Below, piece by piece: positions 6,897 to 13,382 of a stretch of 13,403 bases of DNA (the first letter of the stretch is position 1; every line of letters starts with the position of its first letter). Source of the stretch: Acidobacteriota bacterium (GTDB lineage Bacteria > Acidobacteriota > UBA6911 > RPQK01); contig RPQK01000112.1 of assembly GCA_003819755.1 (NCBI GenBank), positions 1 through 13,403 of the forward strand, written 5' to 3'. The notes beneath the pieces are model-generated. The model ran no database searches and was not told the origin of the DNA. It saw nothing but the letters and a program-made list of their open reading frames with translations. A program made the position numbers and the translations under genes.

Positions 6897-8234
6897 ATGG
6901 CTAAAGTAGGTTTTGTTAGCCTGGGGTGTCCGAAGAACCTGATCGACAGCGAAGTTATGCTCGGGATGCTGTCCCGCGAAGGGCACGAGATCACACCGGA
7001 TCAGGGACAGGCTGAGATTATCGTCGTTAATACCTGCGGCTTCATCGCGAGGGCCAAGCAGGAATCCATCGACACAATCCTGGAAATGGCTCAACAGAAG
7101 TGGAAAGGTAAGTGCCGCCGCCTGATTGTCGCCGGTTGCCTGGTCGAGCGGTATCGCCGCGAAATCCAGAGTCAGATCCCGGAGGTTGACGCGGTCATTG
7201 GCACGAACGAGATTCCGAAGATTCTCCAAGTCTGTTCAAACGGAGACGGCCTTGTCCCCCTCAATCCACAATCGGGCCCGCCTCTGTTTTTGTACACCCA
7301 TACCGATCCCCGCATCCTCAGCACTCCCAAGTACACGGCTTATGTGAAGATCGCAGAGGGTTGCGACCACCCTTGCACCTTCTGCGCCATCCCGGGGATG
7401 CGCGGCCTGTTTCGCAGCCGACGCATTGAATCCGTCGTTGCCGAGGCCCACGATCTAGTCCAAAGAGGGGTCCGCGAGATCAACCTTATCGGGCAAGACA
7501 CGACGATGTACGGGTGGGACTGGGGCCACAAGACAGGTTTAGCCGACCTTATCAGGCAACTGGGTAAGGTTGAGGGCCTGCAGTGGGTCAGGTTCCTTTA
7601 CGCCTACCCTAACACCATGTACCCCGACCTGCTCCAAGCCATGGCGGAAACCGAGAACGCCTGCAAGTATATTGATGTTCCCTTGCAGCACGCCTCCAGC
7701 CGGGTTCTGAAAAAGATGAAAAGGGGAGGGAACCGTCTGTCCCTTCTGAAGCTGCTCGAGAAGATACGTAACGCTGTACCTGGTGTCGCGATTCGTACTA
7801 CTATGATCGTCGGTTTTCCGGGGGAGACGGAAGCCGACTTTCGGGAGCTGCAGGATTTTGTCAGAGCCGCCCGGTTTGATCGTCTGGGAGTCTTTGCTTA
7901 TTCCGATGAGGAGGAGACGCCGGCGTACGATCTTGCCGGGAAGCTGAGTGAACAGGTCAAGCAACAGCGCAAAAGACGGCTGATGCAGGTTCAGCGGCGT
8001 ATTTCGCGCCAGCGTAATGCCGCGCTCGTCGGCCAGAGGCTGCCGGTCTTGATCGAGGGGCCCTCCGCGGAAAGTGATCTGGTCTGGCAAGGACGCCTGT
8101 CCACGCAGGCTCCGGACATTGATGGTGTCGTATATCTGAACGATGGAATTGAGGAGAACGTCCGGCCAGGGGATATACGAGAGGTATTGATCACCGAGGC
8201 TTTCGACTACGACCTGGTCGGCTCGGTCATGTGA
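6897..8234 (+). CDS. rimO: Ribosomal protein S12 methylthiotransferase RimO
   Basis: RimO is a radical SAM enzyme that adds a methylthio group to a conserved aspartate of ribosomal protein S12. The 445-residue product has the full three-domain order. The N-terminal UPF0004 domain carries Cys11 (SLGCPKNLIDSE), Cys47 (NTCGFI) and Cys81 (AGCLVER), which bind the auxiliary Fe-S cluster. The radical SAM core has Cys156, Cys160 and Cys163 in GCDHPCTFCAIPGMRG. The C-terminal TRAM domain spans about 374-443. The motif SLGCPKNLIDSE and the compact PGMRG core favour RimO over the tRNA enzyme MiaB. The gene heads an operon with yacG and pgpA: its TGA shares one base with the yacG ATG. It appears leaderless, starting 8 nt after a TATAAT box. 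Confidence 0.96.
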   Translation: MAKVGFVSLGCPKNLIDSEVMLGMLSREGHEITPDQGQAEIIVVNTCGFIARAKQESIDTILEMAQQKWKGKCRRLIVAGCLVERYRREIQSQIPEVDAVIGTNEIPKILQVCSNGDGLVPLNPQSGPPLFLYTHTDPRILSTPKYTAYVKIAEGCDHPCTFCAIPGMRGLFRSRRIESVVAEAHDLVQRGVREINLIGQDTTMYGWDWGHKTGLADLIRQLGKVEGLQWVRFLYAYPNTMYPDLLQAMAETENACKYIDVPLQHASSRVLKKMKRGGNRLSLLKLLEKIRNAVPGVAIRTTMIVGFPGETEADFRELQDFVRAARFDRLGVFAYSDEEETPAYDLAGKLSEQVKQQRKRRLMQVQRRISRQRNAALVGQRLPVLIEGPSAESDLVWQGRLSTQAPDIDGVVYLNDGIEENVRPGDIREVLITEAFDYDLVGSVM

Positions 8235-8440
8235 TGACGGCAATGGCTCGTTGTCCCAACTGTAAGAAAAAAGTCTCCAGAGACAACCCTTACTTGCCTT
8301 TCTGCAGCAAGCGGTGCCGGCTGCTGGACCTTGGCCGGTGGCTCGGTGGCGAGTACCACGTCGCAGGCGAGAAGGTTGCGCAGGAACAGGAAGAAACCGC
8401 TGAACAGGAACGTGATGGAGACGAGGACCGGCAAGAGTGA
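8234..8440 (+). CDS. yacG: DNA gyrase inhibitor YacG, zinc-binding protein
   Basis: YacG is a small zinc protein that, in E. coli, binds GyrB and inhibits gyrase. The 68-residue product has the diagnostic CPNC and CSKRC knuckles (C-x2-C and C-x3-C), which hold one zinc, followed by the family block RCRLLDLGRWLGGEYHV and a glutamate-rich acidic tail of about 25 residues. The ATG at 8234 overlaps the rimO stop by one base (TGATG), typical of translational coupling. A GTG at 8231 and an ATG at 8243 (MARCPNC) are alternatives. It overlaps pgpA by 26 bp. yacG usually sits near coaE in proteobacteria; here it is between rimO and pgpA. Confidence 0.9.
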   Translation: MTAMARCPNCKKKVSRDNPYLPFCSKRCRLLDLGRWLGGEYHVAGEKVAQEQEETAEQERDGDEDRQE

Positions 8441-8906
8441 GTACCTGTTTCGAGCTTTTGCGATGGGTTTTGGCGCCGGACGCCTGCCGCTGGCGCCCGG
8501 AACGTGGGGCGCTCTGGAAGGGCTCGCGGTCGTCTATCTCATCCATCGATTCGCCCCAGTACACTTTGAACTGCTGCTCGGGGTTCTCTGCCTGACACTG
8601 GGGCTGCTTGCCGTATGGGCGTCCGACCGGGTCGCCCGTTCCCTTCGAAACCCTGACCCGCAGCAGGTGGTAGCCGACGAAATTGTCGGGCAGATGACCT
8701 GTTTCCTCTGGGTTCCCGTGACCATGACGAACCTCATTGCCGGGTTTATCCTGTTTCGAGTGTTCGACATCAGCAAACCTTTTCCGGCCGGCCGCGCCGA
8801 GCATCTTCCCGGCGGACTCGGAATTATCGCTGACGACCTGGTTGCCGGCCTTTATGCCGGCCTGATCCTGAAGATTGCCGGGGTGTATCTGGTAAACCCG
8901 GGCTAG
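8415..8906 (+). CDS. pgpA: Phosphatidylglycerophosphatase A
   Basis: PgpA removes the phosphate from phosphatidylglycerophosphate to give phosphatidylglycerol at the inner membrane. From the ATG at 8415 the product has 163 residues, the normal family size, with several hydrophobic helices. Family motifs are all visible: GFGAGRLPLAPGTWGAL (18-34), DEIVGQ (88-93), FDISKPFP (117-124) and LPGGLGIIADDLVAGLYAG (131-149), whose Asp pair is expected at the metal site. The chosen start has AGGAA (8406-8410) 4 nt upstream. The frame is open further upstream to 8331, but that part only re-reads yacG in another frame. It overlaps yacG by 26 bp and closes the rimO operon; a repeat array follows. Confidence 0.93.
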   Translation: METRTGKSEYLFRAFAMGFGAGRLPLAPGTWGALEGLAVVYLIHRFAPVHFELLLGVLCLTLGLLAVWASDRVARSLRNPDPQQVVADEIVGQMTCFLWVPVTMTNLIAGFILFRVFDISKPFPAGRAEHLPGGLGIIADDLVAGLYAGLILKIAGVYLVNPG

Positions 8907-8908
8907 GA

Positions 8909-8979
8909 CCAGGGACACGAGGCACCTTACGCGCTTCTGTCCCTTGTGTCCCTTCTGTCCCTTCTGTCCCTGGCTTTTT
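8909..8979 (+). repeat. Tandem 9-nt repeats with flanking inverted pair and T-run after pgpA
   Basis: Four consecutive 9-nt units at 8934-8969 read CTTCTGTCC, CTTGTGTCC, CTTCTGTCC, CTTCTGTCC. CCAGGGACA (8909-8917) is the exact complement of TGTCCCTGG (8965-8973), which is followed by a T-run (8975-8979). The base of the stem plus T-run could work as an intrinsic terminator for the rimO operon, but the enclosed loop is long (47 nt). The left arm retains only one recognisable unit, so it looks like an eroded or one-sided version of the mirrored arrays elsewhere in the window. Confidence 0.65.
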
Positions 8980-9002
8980 GGACAAGAAAGGAGATTGTCC
9001 AA
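8978..9002 (+). promoter_or_regulatory. Hairpin with the cinA Shine-Dalgarno in its loop
   Basis: TTGGACAA (8978-8985) and TTGTCCAA (8995-9002) form a perfect 8-bp stem. The 9-nt loop GAAAGGAGA (8986-8994) contains the only Shine-Dalgarno (AAAGGAG) before the cinA ATG at 9007. The linear spacing from GGAG to ATG is 13 nt, longer than usual, but the hairpin places the base of the stem only 4 nt before the ATG. Whether the structure exposes the site or limits initiation cannot be told from sequence. Confidence 0.6.
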
Positions 9003-9006
9003 TTAA

Positions 9007-10242
9007 ATGCGCGCAGAGATCATCGCGATTGGCTCCGAGCTGCTCTCACCCTGGCGGCTTGACACGAATTCGCTTTTCATCACGGAGCATCTGAACCGGG
9101 TTGGCATCCGGGTTTGGCGCAAGACGATAGTGGGAGACCGCCTGGAGGACTTGAAGCACGTCTTCTCCGCGGCTTTGCAGCAGGCCGATATCGTTTTTTG
9201 TATCGGAGGTCTGGGCCCGACCCAAGACGACCTTACCAGGGAGGCGGTTGCCGAAGTCCTGGGACGAAAGCTCTGTCTGAACGACGAGGCCTTACAGCAG
9301 CTGGAACAACGGTATGCTCGCATAGGCGTCACTATGACGCCCAACAATCGTCAGCAGGCGATGGTTCCCGAAGGGGGCATTGTCGTACCGAACCCGAATG
9401 GTACGGCCCCCGGCCTGTTCCTCGCGCATGAGGATCGCCTGGTCTTCCTCCTCCCGGGGCCGCCGCATGAGCTGAAAGCCATGATCGTGAATCAGGTGAT
9501 GGGATTCATCTCCCGTTACCATCCGACCTCGCCCCTGATCTACCGGCAGCTTAAGATCGCTTCCGAAGGGGAATCGCGAGTCGATCACCTGGTCGCGCCC
9601 GTCTACAAGAGCTATCCTGAGGTCGAGACGACCATCCTCGCTTCCGCCGGCATCGTGGACCTGTTCTTCTACTGGCTCCGGCCGGAAGAAACCGAGCGGT
9701 CGGACGCGGTCCTTGACGAGCTGACGACCCGTGTCAAAGACCTTCTCGGCCCGTCCGTCTTCGCTGAGCGAGAGGAATCCCTGGAGGCCGTCACCGGGTC
9801 CTTGCTGCGCCAAAGAGGGAAAACCCTGGCGACAGCGGAATCGTGCACCGGCGGTTTTCTGAGTAAACTCATCACCGATGTTCCCGGCAGTTCGGACTAT
9901 TTTCGGGGTGGGATGATTACCTACAGCAACGAGTCGAAATCCAGTTGGTTGGGGGTCGACCGCGCTAAGATCGAAGAGTTCGGTGCTGTGAGCCCGGTCG
10001 TGGCTCAGACGATGGCGGAACGGGTCCGGCTGCTGGCCGAAGCGGATTTTGGCCTCTCGGTAACCGGCATTGCCGGACCGTCGGGAGGGACTGCGGATAA
10101 GCCGGTAGGATTGGTCTATGTCGGTTTCGCGGACGCGAAAGGCAGCGAGCTCAAAAAGTTGCAGCTACCGGGTGATCGTGAGATTGTCCGGCTTCGCACC
10201 GCTAGAATGGCGCTGGACTGGGTGAGGAGGCGGCTCCTATGA
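9007..10242 (+). CDS. cinA: CinA family protein: nicotinamide-nucleotide amidohydrolase with MoaB-like/COG1058 domain
   Basis: Two-domain CinA proteins combine an N-terminal molybdopterin-binding-like (COG1058) domain, linked to ADP-ribose pyrophosphatase activity, with a C-terminal PncC-type domain that deamidates nicotinamide mononucleotide in pyridine-nucleotide salvage. The 411-residue product is full length. The N-terminal domain shows GSELLSPWRLDTN (9-21), GGLGPTQDDLTREAV (67-81), NPNGTAPGL (129-137) and LLPGPPHEL (148-156). The C-terminal domain shows TAESCTGG (276-283), a GGMITYSNESK block (301-311) and TGIAGPSGGTADKPVG (353-368). In the first motif SPWRLDTN replaces the commoner GQIVDTN-type sequence, but the DTN is kept. 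The Shine-Dalgarno lies in a hairpin loop. The stop overlaps the thpR start by 4 bp (ATGA), so the two are co-translated. CinA is also known as a competence-associated protein, but no competence genes are nearby. Confidence 0.95.
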   Translation: MRAEIIAIGSELLSPWRLDTNSLFITEHLNRVGIRVWRKTIVGDRLEDLKHVFSAALQQADIVFCIGGLGPTQDDLTREAVAEVLGRKLCLNDEALQQLEQRYARIGVTMTPNNRQQAMVPEGGIVVPNPNGTAPGLFLAHEDRLVFLLPGPPHELKAMIVNQVMGFISRYHPTSPLIYRQLKIASEGESRVDHLVAPVYKSYPEVETTILASAGIVDLFFYWLRPEETERSDAVLDELTTRVKDLLGPSVFAEREESLEAVTGSLLRQRGKTLATAESCTGGFLSKLITDVPGSSDYFRGGMITYSNESKSSWLGVDRAKIEEFGAVSPVVAQTMAERVRLLAEADFGLSVTGIAGPSGGTADKPVGLVYVGFADAKGSELKKLQLPGDREIVRLRTARMALDWVRRRLL

Positions 10243-10823
10243 TACGGAGTTTTATCGCGGTCAGCTTGCCGGGAGAAGTGCGCGGCAGGCTTGAGCAGTA
10301 TGGGAAAGAGCTGAAGCAGCTCGGACTGGACGGCAGCTTCCCCAAAAGCGAGTCTTTTCACCTGACACTGAAATTCCTCGGGAACATTCCCGAGCAGAAA
10401 GTGGACGAGATCGGGGACGCTCTTGAGCGGGCGGTGGCTGGGGTTGCGCCCTTGCAGGTGAGCGTGAGAGGACTGGGTGTGTTTCCGGGCGCCTCGAATC
10501 CCCGGGTGGTGTGGATCGGCTTCGAGCACAGTGAACTGCTCAAGGCCCTTCAGGAACGGGTCGACCGGGCGACGGAAGCCATCGGGTTTCCCGGTGAGGA
10601 TCGGCCGTTTCGCCCCCACTTGACGTTGGCCCGGCTGAAATCGAAGGCCAACCTGAAGGCCCTTCAGGAATACCTCAAAGAATCAGGCGCCGGAGCCGCC
10701 GCGGGAGCGGTGCCCGTTGAGGAGGTAATCTTGTTTCGGAGCGATCTAAGGCCGGACGGGGCCCGCTACACGCGGCTCCGGTCGGTTCGGCTTCAAGGTG
10801 AGCCTGAACATGAAGGAGAGTGA
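10239..10823 (+). CDS. thpR: RNA 2',3'-cyclic phosphodiesterase (LigT/ThpR family)
   Basis: ThpR belongs to the 2H phosphoesterases and opens 2',3'-cyclic phosphates at RNA ends; the E. coli homologue was first described as a 2'-5' RNA ligase (LigT). The 194-residue protein has both H-x-T-x catalytic motifs: HLTL at 41-44 within FHLTLKFLG, and HLTL at 127-130 within FRPHLTLAR. Their spacing (86 residues) and the N-terminal MIRSFIAVSLP match the family. GAGGAGG lies about 7-8 nt before the ATG. The start overlaps cinA by 4 bp; a Trm112-like gene begins 3 nt after the stop. The pairing with cinA recurs in several bacterial genomes and probably reflects an operon rather than a shared pathway. 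Confidence 0.94.
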   Translation: MIRSFIAVSLPGEVRGRLEQYGKELKQLGLDGSFPKSESFHLTLKFLGNIPEQKVDEIGDALERAVAGVAPLQVSVRGLGVFPGASNPRVVWIGFEHSELLKALQERVDRATEAIGFPGEDRPFRPHLTLARLKSKANLKALQEYLKESGAGAAAGAVPVEEVILFRSDLRPDGARYTRLRSVRLQGEPEHEGE

Positions 10824-10826
10824 AAC

Positions 10827-11018
10827 ATGGCTATCAGTCAGGAATTGCTCGATATTCTCGCTTGTCCAGCCTGCAAGGCGGATGTGAAGCTAACGGCTGA
10901 CGGGAAAGGGCTTAAGTGCGTCAGTTGCCATCGGGTCTATCCGATTCGCGACGATATTCCGGTCATGCTTATAGAAGAGGCGACCGTTGAGCCGCCCGAG
11001 GCGGGGAAAGGACGCTAG
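10827..11018 (+). CDS. Trm112/UPF0434 family zinc-binding protein
   Basis: This is a 63-residue protein of the Trm112-like (YcaR/UPF0434) family. It carries two Cys pairs, CPAC (13-16) and CVSC (31-34), that should bind one zinc, and the family ending YPIRDDIPVMLIEEA (39-53). Eukaryotic and archaeal Trm112 proteins activate methyltransferases; the bacterial small forms have no settled role, though some E. coli-type copies sit beside lpxK and kdsB. The ATG at 10827 has a strong AAGGAGAG 6-7 nt upstream. It starts 3 nt after thpR, so it is the last gene of the cinA operon. The following gap holds a large palindrome and then LPS heptose genes. Confidence 0.9.
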   Translation: MAISQELLDILACPACKADVKLTADGKGLKCVSCHRVYPIRDDIPVMLIEEATVEPPEAGKGR

Positions 11019-11041
11019 CCAGAGCCGCGGGCAGCCAAATG

Positions 11042-11189
11042 AGCGGCGGTTGAGTGACTCGCCGTTTTGTGGCGAGTTGTATCAAAACCCCGCGGCCCTT
11101 GAGGGCGGGAGCGTGAGCGAGCGATACTCGTAGGGCCGCAGGGTTTCGATACAACTCGCCATAAAACGGCGAGTCACTCAACCGCCGCT
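11042..11189. repeat. 148-bp near-perfect palindrome with nested hairpins (REP/MITE-like)
   Basis: The arms are 58 bp each (11042-11099 and 11132-11189) and differ at three positions only; the spacer is 32 nt. Each arm also contains its own perfect 7-bp hairpin, ACTCGCC with a 7-nt loop and GGCGAGT (11057-11077 and 11154-11174). The spacer holds a small stem CGAG-CGATA-CTCG near 11118-11130. The DNA can therefore fold either as one long stem or as a row of small hairpins, the layout of paired REP elements (REPINs/BIMEs) or of a short MITE. No target-site duplication is obvious at the edges and no transposase is nearby. It may also end the cinA operon transcript. It is unlike the 7-9 nt arrays in other gaps. 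Confidence 0.85.
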
Positions 11190-11232
11190 GACTTGGGTGC
11201 TCGCCCTCGCCGTAGGCGCGGCGGATGCCTAA

Positions 11233-12297
11233 ATGCAAGCAGTAATGGACGAGAACAAGGAATTACGGGTCGTCTTCCTGAGACTCCGCTCTCTGGGCGA
11301 CACGGTGCTGATGACACCGCTGCTGGCTGCCGCGAAGCGGCGCCCGAACTCCCGAGTGGCGGTCGTGGTCGAGGAACCGTTCCACGAGGTCTTGTTGGAG
11401 AATCCGAACATCGATCAGCTCTTTGTGCTCGCCCGAAATCGAAACGATGTCGTCGAGCGCCTCAGAATCGTCCGGGCGGTTCGTGCTTTTAACCCACACC
11501 TGGCGATCGATCTCCACGGCGGGACGACCAGTTCCTGGATGACGTTCTTCTCGAAGGCGACCCGCCGGGTCGGCTACGCCGCCGGGCGGAACTCGTTCCT
11601 CTACAACGTAAAAATCCCCCGGTCCAGCCAGATCTGGGGAAAACAGGAACTTCACACTGTCGAGCACCAGCTGGCTCCTCTCAAATACCTTGGTTTTCCG
11701 GTTGATCCCATCCCGCCGGTCCAGATCTGCCTGACCGTCGATGAACTGCACGAAGCCTCCGAAAGACTACGCAGCATCGGGATCAACGAGGAGGACTTCG
11801 TCCTGGTTCATCCCGCCGCAGCCTTCGATACGAAACAGTGGCCCGCTGAGAATTTTGCGGAACTGAGTCGGGAATTAAGTCGATCCGTGATGAAGCTTGT
11901 CATTACGGCGGGTCCCGGCGAGGAGTCCATACTGGCCAAGATCCGGTCGCTCGGCGCCGGTTCGGCCTGTTTCCTGGATCCGTTGCCTCTCCGGCTGTTT
12001 GCAGCGGTTACGTCGCTTTGCTCCCTCTATGTCGGCAATGACACAGGCGCCACCCATATGGCCGCTGCTCTTCGGAAGAGGGTGGTCGTGATCTTTGGCT
12101 CCTCCAACGACCGGGTCTGGTACCCGTGGCAGACCGAGCACCAGATAGTCAGGCACGACCTCCCTTGCGTCCCGTGTCCAGGGTACCGGTGCCTTCACTA
12201 TGAAGAGCCCTTGTGTATCCGGTCCGTGTCCCCCCAGGCCGTCGCTCAGGCCGTGAGGTCCCTCTATGGTACCAACCAGCAAATCACGATTGATTGA
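11233..12297 (+). CDS. Glycosyltransferase family 9 protein, ADP-heptose:LPS heptosyltransferase-like
   Basis: GT9 enzymes transfer heptose from ADP-heptose to the growing LPS inner core at the cytoplasmic face of the inner membrane. The 354-residue product shows the N-terminal motif FLRLRSLGDTVLMTPLL (15-31), with Asp23 at the position of the catalytic Asp of WaaC-type enzymes. It also has LVHPAAAFDTKQWP (191-204) and the nucleotide-sugar motif GNDTGATHMAAAL (268-280), followed by FGSSNDRVWYPW (288-299). Cys312, Cys315, Cys320 and Cys328 form the C-terminal Cys cluster seen in many GT9 proteins. It cannot be assigned to WaaC, WaaF or WaaQ from motifs alone. The ATG at 11233 and one at 11245 are both possible; neither has a clear Shine-Dalgarno. 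It overlaps the heptose kinase gene by 32 bp, supporting a heptose substrate. Confidence 0.92.
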   Translation: MQAVMDENKELRVVFLRLRSLGDTVLMTPLLAAAKRRPNSRVAVVVEEPFHEVLLENPNIDQLFVLARNRNDVVERLRIVRAVRAFNPHLAIDLHGGTTSSWMTFFSKATRRVGYAAGRNSFLYNVKIPRSSQIWGKQELHTVEHQLAPLKYLGFPVDPIPPVQICLTVDELHEASERLRSIGINEEDFVLVHPAAAFDTKQWPAENFAELSRELSRSVMKLVITAGPGEESILAKIRSLGAGSACFLDPLPLRLFAAVTSLCSLYVGNDTGATHMAAALRKRVVVIFGSSNDRVWYPWQTEHQIVRHDLPCVPCPGYRCLHYEEPLCIRSVSPQAVAQAVRSLYGTNQQITID

Positions 12298-13264
12298 CAT
12301 CATCTCCAAGTTCAAAGACCTGCCCATTGCCGTGGCCGGCGACATGATACTGGACAGGTTTATCTGGGGTCGTGTCGAACGCATTTCACCGGAGGCTCCG
12401 GTACCAGTCATTGAAATAACCAATGAAACCGTTAATCTCGGAGGGGCGGCGAACGTGGCGAGTAATCTCGTTTCTCTCGGGGCGCGCCCTATCCCGGTGG
12501 GAGTAACGGGAAATGATGAGGCGGGGCGAGCCCTCCGAGAGGAATTTCACCGGCTGGGAATCGATGCCGAGCGGGTTCTGGCCCAGGAAACACGCGTTAC
12601 GACCGTGAAGACGCGCATCATCGCGCATCATCAGCAGGTGTGCCGAGCCGACCGCGAAACTCGACTTCCGGTCGTGGGAGAGACGCTGCACGACCTCGTC
12701 AGCCTTGCCGCCGACGTCGTTGCTCGAAGTGCGGCGGTGATTCTTTCCGATTATCTTAAGGGACTGTTGGTCGCTCCTTTGATTGACACACTCGTGAAGA
12801 ATTGCCGGAGGAGCAACAAGTTTCTGGCGGTCGACCCGAAAGCCGACGACTTCTGCGTTTACCGCGGAGCATCGATCATCACACCCAACAAACGGGAAGC
12901 CGAGCGTGCGTCCGGGCTGGTCATTGCGAATGATGAGTCACTCGTGAGGGCAGGGAACAGGCTCCTGGAAAAGACGGGTGCGGAGCACATTCTGATCACA
13001 CGGGGAGAAGAAGGGATGACACTTATCGAAAAAGGTCATCACTTTCACCTCCCGACGCTCGCCCGTGAAGTCTTTGACGTGACCGGAGCGGGCGATACCG
13101 TTATAGCCACTCTGACCCTCTCCGTCGCCGCCGGAGCCACCGTGCACGAAGCCGCCTACCTGGCGAATCACGCCGCCGGGATCGTGGTAGGGAAGGTGGG
13201 CACCGCCGCCGCGACGGCCGACGAACTGCGGGCGAGTTTGGAAGACAATCACGTCGACGGGTGA
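12266..13264 (+). CDS. hldA: D-glycero-beta-D-manno-heptose-7-phosphate kinase (HldA / RfaE domain I)
   Basis: This PfkB-family sugar kinase phosphorylates heptose-7-phosphate at C1 in the ADP-heptose pathway that feeds LPS core synthesis. The 332-residue product shows RISPEAPVPV (39-48), NLGGAANVASNL (57-68), DPKADDFCVYRGA (190-202), ITPNKREAE (205-213) and the PfkB signature DVTGAGDT (271-278), with Asp277 as catalytic base. The length equals the kinase half of E. coli HldE; the C-terminal adenylyltransferase half is absent, so a separate hldC-type gene is expected elsewhere, perhaps just downstream. GTGAGG is 7 nt before the ATG, which lies inside the glycosyltransferase gene (32-bp overlap). 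The pair would make and use the same activated heptose. Confidence 0.93.
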   Translation: MVPTSKSRLIDIISKFKDLPIAVAGDMILDRFIWGRVERISPEAPVPVIEITNETVNLGGAANVASNLVSLGARPIPVGVTGNDEAGRALREEFHRLGIDAERVLAQETRVTTVKTRIIAHHQQVCRADRETRLPVVGETLHDLVSLAADVVARSAAVILSDYLKGLLVAPLIDTLVKNCRRSNKFLAVDPKADDFCVYRGASIITPNKREAERASGLVIANDESLVRAGNRLLEKTGAEHILITRGEEGMTLIEKGHHFHLPTLAREVFDVTGAGDTVIATLTLSVAAGATVHEAAYLANHAAGIVVGKVGTAAATADELRASLEDNHVDG

Positions 13265-13347
13265 CGTTTGCCGCGGAGGACTTATCCACGAATTACACGG
13301 CGCGGCGTAGCCGCAACCAAAAGCCTGCCCGATGAAGAAGAAAGACA
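13265..13347 (+). other. Non-coding tail after hldA with small GC hairpin
   Basis: No gene is supported here. GCGGC-GTA-GCCGC at 13302-13314 forms a perfect 5-bp hairpin with a 3-nt loop. The same GTA loop is seen in CGCC-GTA-GGCG at 11208-11218, before the glycosyltransferase gene. There is no T-run, so it is not a clear intrinsic terminator. A single TTATCCACG (13283-13291) resembles a DnaA box but stands alone. Confidence 0.4.
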
Positions 13348-13382
13348 GAATGTCGAATATCGAATATCGAATGTCGAATGTC
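13348..13382. repeat. Tandem GAATGTC/GAATATC heptads at window end
   Basis: Five consecutive heptads (GAATGTC, GAATATC, GAATATC, GAATGTC, GAATGTC) are followed by GAAGTGAGG. By analogy with the arrays at 324-482 and 2138-2249, this is probably the left arm of another mirrored element whose right arm lies beyond the window; that part is inference. The unit sequence differs from the other arrays, but the 7-nt period is the same. Confidence 0.75.

Noticed and set aside
8234..8906. A fused YacG-PgpA protein
   Set aside because: The two frames are different and overlap by only 26 bp; each has its own start, complete motifs and normal length.
7539..9002. A 487-codon open frame on the minus strand
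   Set aside because: It is antisense to rimO, yacG and pgpA, begins in the 9-nt repeat array (giving repetitive GQKGQKGHKGQK), and shows no domain.
13283..13291. DnaA box / replication origin signal
   Set aside because: A single TTATCCACG with no cluster of further boxes, no AT-rich unwinding region and no dnaA or dnaN nearby.
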